A stretch of DNA of 45,703 nt from the NCBI GenBank assembly GCA_001802945.1, contig MHAK01000124.1:1-45703 (forward strand), in the 5' to 3' direction. Positions 42,134 through 45,703 of this stretch are shown here, in pieces. Position 1 is the first letter of the stretch, and each line of letters begins with the position of its first letter. The stretch is from Ignavibacteria bacterium RIFCSPLOWO2_12_FULL_56_21 (lineage in GTDB: Bacteria > Bacteroidota > Ignavibacteria > UBA10030). The notes beneath the pieces were generated by a model, which saw only the letters and a list, made by a program, of their open reading frames with translations, was not told the origin of the DNA and made no database searches. The position numbers and the translations under genes were made by a program.

Positions 42134-43291
42134 TTGAATAACCCGAACTCACCTGCCGCTGAGATTTCCGCCCCGCGACCCGCCCTTCGGTCCGGCAATT
42201 CCATGGTTGCTGAAGGAGCCATCCGCGCCGGATGCCGGTTCTTTGCCGGCTATCCTATAACTCCCGCCACTGGCATCTTCAAGGCCATGATCGATGCGCT
42301 TCCTGCTCGGGGAGGACTCGCCCTCAGCGCCCCGGATGAGATCTCGGCGATCGCAGAATGCATCGGCGCGGCCATGCGCGGTTATAAGGCGATGACTGCG
42401 ACGTCCGGACCTGGGTGGGCGCTCATGATCGAATCGGTGCAGTATGCACTCATGACGGAAACGCCCCTTGTCATCGCTCTTGTCCAACGGCTCGGACCGA
42501 GCACCGGCGGAGCCACACAGGGAGCGCAGGGAGACCTGCTGCTCGCGGAACATGCAACCTCCGGCGGCTATACAATTCCCATGCTTGCGCCGTCGAATGC
42601 GCGGGAATGCGCCGACCTCACAGAAATCGCGTTCGCCTGGGCGGAACGACTGAGAACGCCCGTCGTCGTCCTGAGCGACAAAGAAGTCGGCATGACGACC
42701 GAGCGGGTCGATTTTACGGACGGATCTTCGTCGCCCGAAACGTATGCCGTCGGCACGAACGGGAACAACGGCACCTACTATTTTAATAGACCCGGAGATA
42801 TTCCATTGTTTACCGCCGTCGGCGGAGCCACTCGTGTGATCGCCACGGGTTCGGCCCACGACAAACGCGGAAAACTGCAGAAGAATTCTCCTGAAACGAT
42901 CGATGTGCTCCGCCATCTGGAGGAGAAGATCCGTCTTCGGGCTCATGAACTCGAGATCGTGGTCGAGGACATTCAGCCAGAGGCACGAACGCTCGTGATC
43001 AGCTACGGCGTCACGTCGAGAGCTGCATCGTCGGCGGTCCGGCTGGCCCGTGACAGCGGATTGAACGTGTCACATCTTTCCGTGAAATCCCTCTTTCCCC
43101 TGCCGTACGCCGCGCTCGATCGAGCTCTCAAAGGGGTTGAGAGCGTCATTGTGCCGGAAGAAAACCTGACGGGTCAGTATCGCCGAATCATTGCGCCGTA
43201 CATCGGCAATCGGGTACTCCGGGGCATCAACAAGATCGGGAACATGATCTCTCCGTCCGAGATCCTTCGCGCCATCCGGGTGACTCCGTGA
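42134..43291 (+). CDS. korA: 2-oxoacid:ferredoxin oxidoreductase, alpha subunit
   Basis: 385 residues from a TTG start; the first in-frame ATG (42203) would cut into domain I. Family motifs are SGNSMVAEGAIRAGCRFFAGYPITPAT, the ATSGPGWALM segment, the GPSTGGATQGAQGDLL loop, and a C-terminal transketolase-C-like domain (SVKSLFPLP ... VIVPEENLTGQ). With the beta subunit it would oxidatively decarboxylate a 2-oxoacid (2-oxoglutarate or a branched-chain relative) to acyl-CoA and reduce ferredoxin. It overlaps the next gene by 4 bp (GTGA). The exact substrate is not set by sequence alone. Confidence 0.9.
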   Translation: MNNPNSPAAEISAPRPALRSGNSMVAEGAIRAGCRFFAGYPITPATGIFKAMIDALPARGGLALSAPDEISAIAECIGAAMRGYKAMTATSGPGWALMIESVQYALMTETPLVIALVQRLGPSTGGATQGAQGDLLLAEHATSGGYTIPMLAPSNARECADLTEIAFAWAERLRTPVVVLSDKEVGMTTERVDFTDGSSSPETYAVGTNGNNGTYYFNRPGDIPLFTAVGGATRVIATGSAHDKRGKLQKNSPETIDVLRHLEEKIRLRAHELEIVVEDIQPEARTLVISYGVTSRAASSAVRLARDSGLNVSHLSVKSLFPLPYAALDRALKGVESVIVPEENLTGQYRRIIAPYIGNRVLRGINKIGNMISPSEILRAIRVTP

Positions 43292-44631
43292 ACGCCCCAA
43301 CGCCGACACAAACGCGACAACGTTCGTACTTTGTCGACAATGTCCAGTTCCCTTTTTGTAAAGGATGCGGACATACGCAGGTCCTGCGCCGCCTCGATGA
43401 AGCTCTCTCCGCCTTGAACACACCGGCGGAGCAGATCGCCCTCGTTACGGATATCGGCTGCATCGGCCTGGCGGACGGCCTCTTCCGCGACATCCACACC
43501 GTCCACACGACACACGGCCGCTCGACCGCGTTTGCCACGGGCATCGGGCTTGCGGACCGCGTGTTGGCCGGAAAGGATCTTCGGGTCGTCGTCCTTATCG
43601 GCGACGGCGGAGCGATGATCGGACTTCAGCATCTGGTCCATGCGGCCATGTTGAACGTCCCGATGACCGTCCTCATCTGCAATAATTTTGTCTATGGAAT
43701 GACCGGCGGGCAGGGATCCGGATTGACTCCCGAGCGTTTCATCACTGCCACGACGCCGGATGGGAACATCACGCCACCCGCCGATCTGTGCGCAATCCTG
43801 ACCGGCAGCAACGCCCAGTTCGTTGCGCGCACGACGACCTCCGACACGAATTTCCCGGACATCATGAGGCGCGCCTTTGCTTCGCCCGGATTCGCGGCCG
43901 TCGAGATACTGGAGCTCTGCACGGAGTACGCCGTGCCGAAAAATGAGCTCACGGGAAAGATGCTTGCAGGCATTGCGGAACAGAATGGTTGGGCGCTTGG
44001 TGTACTGCGTGAAAATGCAAGCCGTGCGCCATTCCATGTCCGCTACGCCGAAGCCGTTCGAACATCCGCCACGCCAAAAGTGCGGGAACACGGATTCTCG
44101 TCGGCTCCACATGCGCATCAACTTGCCGGACCGGTAAGCATAGTACTGGCGGGAAGCGCCGGCGAGCGTGTGCAATCTTCGGCCGCGGCGCTGTGTGAAG
44201 CAGCGATTGCCTCGGGGCTGTACGTGACGCAGAAGAACGACAATCCGGTGACTCAGGGGAGCGGATTCTCGTTGTCGGAGGTCTGGATCAGTCCGGAACC
44301 GATACAATACACCGGGATTGAACGGCCGGACATTGTCGTGGCGGCGTCGGAAGCAGGATTACGCGAGTTGACCTCGAGGGGAACGATGGCGAGTGTTTCG
44401 GATGATACGGTGTTTGTCGTGGATGAATCCCTTGCCGTTTCGATGCGAACTCGTAAATTGTTACCCCTGTCGCTGAGAAAGAGTCTCGGTCCGAAAGATG
44501 CGGCCTTGGGCGGTCTGCTCGCCGCATGTCACGAGAAGAATGTGCTCCCCGATGAGACGCTCGCATTAATTGCCCGTTATCGCATGGGAGACCGGGCGAA
44601 GGTCTGCGAAGGAATGGTGTTCTCGGTCTGA
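43288..44631 (+). CDS. korB: 2-oxoacid:ferredoxin oxidoreductase, beta subunit fused to a gamma-like domain
   Basis: 447 residues from GTG 43288, longer than a usual beta subunit (about 280-340). Residues 1-270 are the TPP-binding beta subunit: FCKGCGH and DIGC supply cysteines for the 4Fe-4S cluster, and GDGGAMIGLQH ... CNNFVYGMTGGQ is the TPP/Mg motif. From about residue 285 there is a gamma-subunit-like domain (VSIVLAGSAGERVQSSAAALCEAA ... TQGSGFSLSEVWISPEPI ... DIVVAASEAGL). In most systems gamma is separate or fused to alpha. It meets the NamZ gene tail to tail with no gap. No separate ferredoxin (delta) gene is in the window. Confidence 0.88.
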   Translation: MNAPTPTQTRQRSYFVDNVQFPFCKGCGHTQVLRRLDEALSALNTPAEQIALVTDIGCIGLADGLFRDIHTVHTTHGRSTAFATGIGLADRVLAGKDLRVVVLIGDGGAMIGLQHLVHAAMLNVPMTVLICNNFVYGMTGGQGSGLTPERFITATTPDGNITPPADLCAILTGSNAQFVARTTTSDTNFPDIMRRAFASPGFAAVEILELCTEYAVPKNELTGKMLAGIAEQNGWALGVLRENASRAPFHVRYAEAVRTSATPKVREHGFSSAPHAHQLAGPVSIVLAGSAGERVQSSAAALCEAAIASGLYVTQKNDNPVTQGSGFSLSEVWISPEPIQYTGIERPDIVVAASEAGLRELTSRGTMASVSDDTVFVVDESLAVSMRTRKLLPLSLRKSLGPKDAALGGLLAACHEKNVLPDETLALIARYRMGDRAKVCEGMVFSV

Positions 44632-45703
44632 TTACTTGTAAAGGAGAAATTGTTCCCTCAGTTTGACGAAAACCGCCGTTGCTTTTTCTGACTCTTCCAT
44701 AAACTCCCCGACTCTCCCCTTTTCGATCGCCGTTCGCACGTTGTCCGTGCCTCCCCTCAGATCCATCGCAGGGCGCAGAATGCACTCCTTCGGATGAAGT
44801 TTTCGAATCGTCTCCAGCAAGAACATTGCGGTGGCGACCGGCCGGATTGCGTCTCTGTCCGTCACGGTTAACTTTACGCCCGGGATCGATCGTCCGCCGT
44901 ATTTGGGCTCGCCAGATTGGACCGAAAGCATCACCGTGTCAAACCTGACCCCACTATGATCGAGCCTGTTCATTGTCTTGACCACTTCAGCCGATCTCAT
45001 CCAGGGGGCCCCCGTTTGTTCGAACGGGTATTCGGTCCCTCTTCCTTCCGACAAATTCGTTCCTTCCAGAAGCACCATTCCAGGATAGAGCAGAACTGCA
45101 TCCAAGCGCCTTAGGTTCGGCGACGGCCGGACCCACGGCAATCCTGTTTCATCGAACCACATCGTCCGCTTCCATCCCTCAAGGCGGATCACCGTGAGCT
45201 TCGCTCCTATTCCGAACTTTTCATTGTACAGCGTGGCCAACTCGCCGACGGTCATGCCGTGACGCAACGGAATGGGATACATGCCGACGAACGACGAGAA
45301 TGCGGTATCGAGAACGGGACCTTCGACGTGAGATCCCGTAATGGGGTTGGGGCGGTCGAGAACCACGAACGGAATCTTCGCTTCCGCGGCCGACTGCATG
45401 GCAAGAGCCATTGCCGAGCCGCTCGTCAACGTGCGTGAGCCGGCATTCATGACGTCGAACATGAGTACGTCGATGTCCCGGAGCATTTCCGGCGTCGGCT
45501 TTCGCACCGATCCATAGAGCGACACGATGGGGAGTCCCGTCGTGGAATCGACGCCATCTCCGATCTTTTCCCCCGGGCCTTTCGTTCCGGCGAGACCGTG
45601 TTCCAGCGCAAACAGCTTGACGAGGTGGACATCATTGCGGGCCGCGAGCAGATCAATCCCCCGTTCCCCCGTTGCAGATATGCCGCTTTGGTTTGTGATG
45701 AGA
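44632..45703 (-). CDS. namZ: DUF1343/NamZ-family protein, probable exo-beta-N-acetylmuramidase (partial, N-terminus off the window)
   Basis: The gene enters at the right edge in an open frame; the stop is at 44632. The visible 356 residues begin LITNQSGISATGERGIDLL and include FALEHGLAGTKGPGEKI and DSTTGLPIVSLYGS, the conserved DUF1343 start, then DVMNAGSRT, DRPNPI and SPNL...YPGMVLLEGTNLSEGRGTEYPFEQ. NamZ enzymes release terminal N-acetylmuramic acid from peptidoglycan fragments, a recycling step. A signal peptide would be in the missing part. The shorter ATG at 45525 is internal to the domain and is not the start. Confidence 0.9.
   Translation of the reverse strand, partial: LITNQSGISATGERGIDLLAARNDVHLVKLFALEHGLAGTKGPGEKIGDGVDSTTGLPIVSLYGSVRKPTPEMLRDIDVLMFDVMNAGSRTLTSGSAMALAMQSAAEAKIPFVVLDRPNPITGSHVEGPVLDTAFSSFVGMYPIPLRHGMTVGELATLYNEKFGIGAKLTVIRLEGWKRTMWFDETGLPWVRPSPNLRRLDAVLLYPGMVLLEGTNLSEGRGTEYPFEQTGAPWMRSAEVVKTMNRLDHSGVRFDTVMLSVQSGEPKYGGRSIPGVKLTVTDRDAIRPVATAMFLLETIRKLHPKECILRPAMDLRGGTDNVRTAIEKGRVGEFMEESEKATAVFVKLREQFLLYK

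Noticed and set aside
1-45703. CRISPR arrays, insertion sequences and rRNA genes
   Set aside because: No regularly spaced direct repeats, transposase motifs, terminal inverted repeats around a coding unit, or rRNA sequence were seen.

Overview
The window looks like a chromosomal segment from an uncultured or little-studied member of the Bacteroidota/Ignavibacteriota/Chlorobiota (FCB) group. Two secreted proteins end in a type IX secretion (T9SS) sorting domain with the NYPNPFNP signature. The locus also carries a SusC-like TonB receptor with an N-terminal carboxypeptidase-regulatory-like domain, PorV/PorQ-like barrels, a TamB protein and ADP-heptose (LPS core) genes, all of which fit a Gram-negative FCB bacterium. 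Coding DNA is moderately GC-rich. Many starts lack a clear Shine-Dalgarno sequence, and GTG/TTG starts occur.

Left arm (1-10171, minus strand): an envelope cluster read as rfaE1 (heptose-7-phosphate kinase), rfaE2 (heptose-1-phosphate adenylyltransferase), tamB, rnr (RNase R) and an HExxH metallopeptidase with a TolB/WD40-like propeller that runs off the left edge. A promoter-like element lies upstream of rfaE1. From 10172 to 12525 there is a gene-poor stretch with a candidate 39-codon membrane peptide, a hairpin with a T-tract that directly abuts tRNA-Leu(CAG), a second terminator, and two unrecognised lipoproteins.

Centre (12390-39178, plus strand): a large pectin and hexuronate utilisation locus. 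It starts with a TTGACA promoter and a 14-bp palindrome, then a T9SS-exported PL9 pectate lyase, a SusC-like receptor, a large exported protein with an FnIII-like region and T9SS-like C-terminus, and two PorV/FadL-like barrels. There is no SusD. Next come an unknown T9SS cargo, a PL1 pectate lyase, a GH28 polygalacturonase and a GH105 unsaturated uronyl hydrolase. The intracellular part is uxaC, uxaE (tagaturonate epimerase), gnd (6-phosphogluconate dehydrogenase), an ExuT-like transporter, an SDR-type fructuronate reductase, pdxB, a LarA-like nickel-pincer epimerase/racemase, a PfkB sugar kinase and a LacI regulator. Several junctions are 4-bp ATGA/GTGA overlaps.

The most interesting reading is that the intracellular enzymes could form a variant route: galacturonate -> tagaturonate -> fructuronate -> mannonate -> (LarA-like C2 epimerisation) gluconate -> 6-phosphogluconate -> ribulose-5-phosphate. 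The locus has no mannonate dehydratase (UxuA) or KDPG aldolase, yet it has a full-length gnd and a LarA homologue whose catalytic residues and spacing are intact. This is an inference from gene content; the missing genes could lie elsewhere in the genome.

Right arm (39189-45703): an EamA transporter, a deleted and frameshifted hybrid histidine-kinase remnant on the minus strand, an MGDG-synthase-like glycosyltransferase, a small CxxxCxxxC protein, a 2-oxoacid:ferredoxin oxidoreductase whose beta subunit is fused to a gamma-like domain, and a convergent, partial NamZ/DUF1343 gene at the right edge.
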